Assembly: GCA_022539475.1 (NCBI GenBank)
Contig: VCMS01000154.1
Location: 192,211 to 256,210 of the forward strand
DNA from: Gracilaria domingensis
Taxonomy: Eukaryota; Rhodophyta; Florideophyceae; Gracilariales; Gracilariaceae
DNA: 64,000 nucleotides
Direction of reading: 5' to 3'
Shown here: piece after piece, positions 63,951 to 64,000 of the stretch
How the letters are laid out: every line of letters begins with the position of its first letter
Position numbering within the stretch: position 1 is the stretch's first letter
Position numbers and translations under genes: made by a program
The notes under the pieces: model-generated
Database searches by the model: none
Told to the model about the DNA's origin: nothing
Seen by the model: the letters and a program-made list of their open reading frames with translations, nothing else

Positions 63951-64000
63951 CACTGCGCGCATCCAGACCGCTTATTTTTGGCCTACGGGGCCCAAAGCAG

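Larger units (their letters stand above)
61560..64000 (+). mobile_element. Second, decayed Ty3/gypsy element related to the intact one (5' part)
   Basis: A diverged LTR (its middle at about 61,725-61,790 shows TGGGGAATATTTTAG and ACAGTGGGGTTG, aligning with TGGGGTATTTTAG and ACAGTGGGTTGG of the intact LTR) ends at 62493 in GCAACA. It is followed by the shared primer-binding site and a gag pseudogene. The 5' end of the LTR is uncertain, and the element continues beyond the window. Confidence 0.75.

Noticed and set aside
1-64000. CRISPR arrays, rRNA genes, riboswitches, bacterial operons
   Set aside because: No regularly spaced repeats of that kind and no rRNA core motifs seen; the gene structure is eukaryotic.

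Overview
The window looks like nuclear DNA of an intron-poor eukaryote, most plausibly a multicellular red alga (Chondrus-like). This is inference. The grounds are compact, mostly single-exon genes with a few 70-96 nt GT-AG introns, scattered nuclear-type tRNA genes, a GH16 enzyme of the agarase/carrageenase/porphyranase type, a heparinase II/III-like secreted protein, and gene islands lying next to nested LTR retrotransposons. There are no bacterial operons, and several upstream regions carry recognisable TATA boxes.

Positions 1-40 kb form the gene-bearing part. In order they hold a spliced metacaspase running off the left edge (1-918, minus), tRNA-Pro(UGG), a 1137-aa heparinase-like secreted protein, a small Cys-rich secreted protein (7691-8065), a TAF4-like TFIID subunit (9536-10972), a SHAQKYF-type SANT/Myb protein, tRNA-Thr(AGU), a GH16 glycoside hydrolase with one proposed intron, a TIR-bearing repeat with an internal tRNA-like sequence, two Ser-rich C2H2 zinc-finger proteins (15.4-16.1 kb minus; 19.0-19.8 kb plus, spliced), a 145-aa secreted protein, tRNA-Ser(AGA), a berberine-bridge-type FAD oxidase, tRNA-Pro(AGG), a CK1-like predicted pseudokinase, a SAM-dependent methyltransferase with a transit-peptide-like N terminus, and a 496-aa multi-pass membrane protein. 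Long stretches between them (4.7-7.5, 16.3-18.8, 19.8-25.2, 35.2-37.4 and 38.9-40.7 kb) show no convincing gene. Several contain perfect palindromes.

Positions 40,769-53,148 are one complete Ty3/gypsy chromovirus-like element. It has 816-bp LTRs that differ by a single base, a 5-bp target duplication (GTAGT), a primer-binding site, gag with a CCHC knuckle, an apparent -1 frameshift site exactly before the gag stop, pol (PR-RT-RNaseH-IN-chromodomain), internal copies of the polypurine tract, and a 681-codon ORF on the OPPOSITE strand between pol and the 3' LTR. Despite the near-identical LTRs, pol is interrupted by two frameshifts and one in-frame stop.

Positions 53.1-64 kb are a graveyard of mobile DNA: GC-rich minisatellites, a decayed PIF/Harbinger-like element (Myb-like ORF and DDE transposase, convergent), a decayed Ty1/copia element (gag, protease, integrase, RT, RNase H) split by a roughly 0.95-kb insertion, and the 5' LTR, primer-binding site and decayed gag of a second, related Ty3 element running off the right edge.
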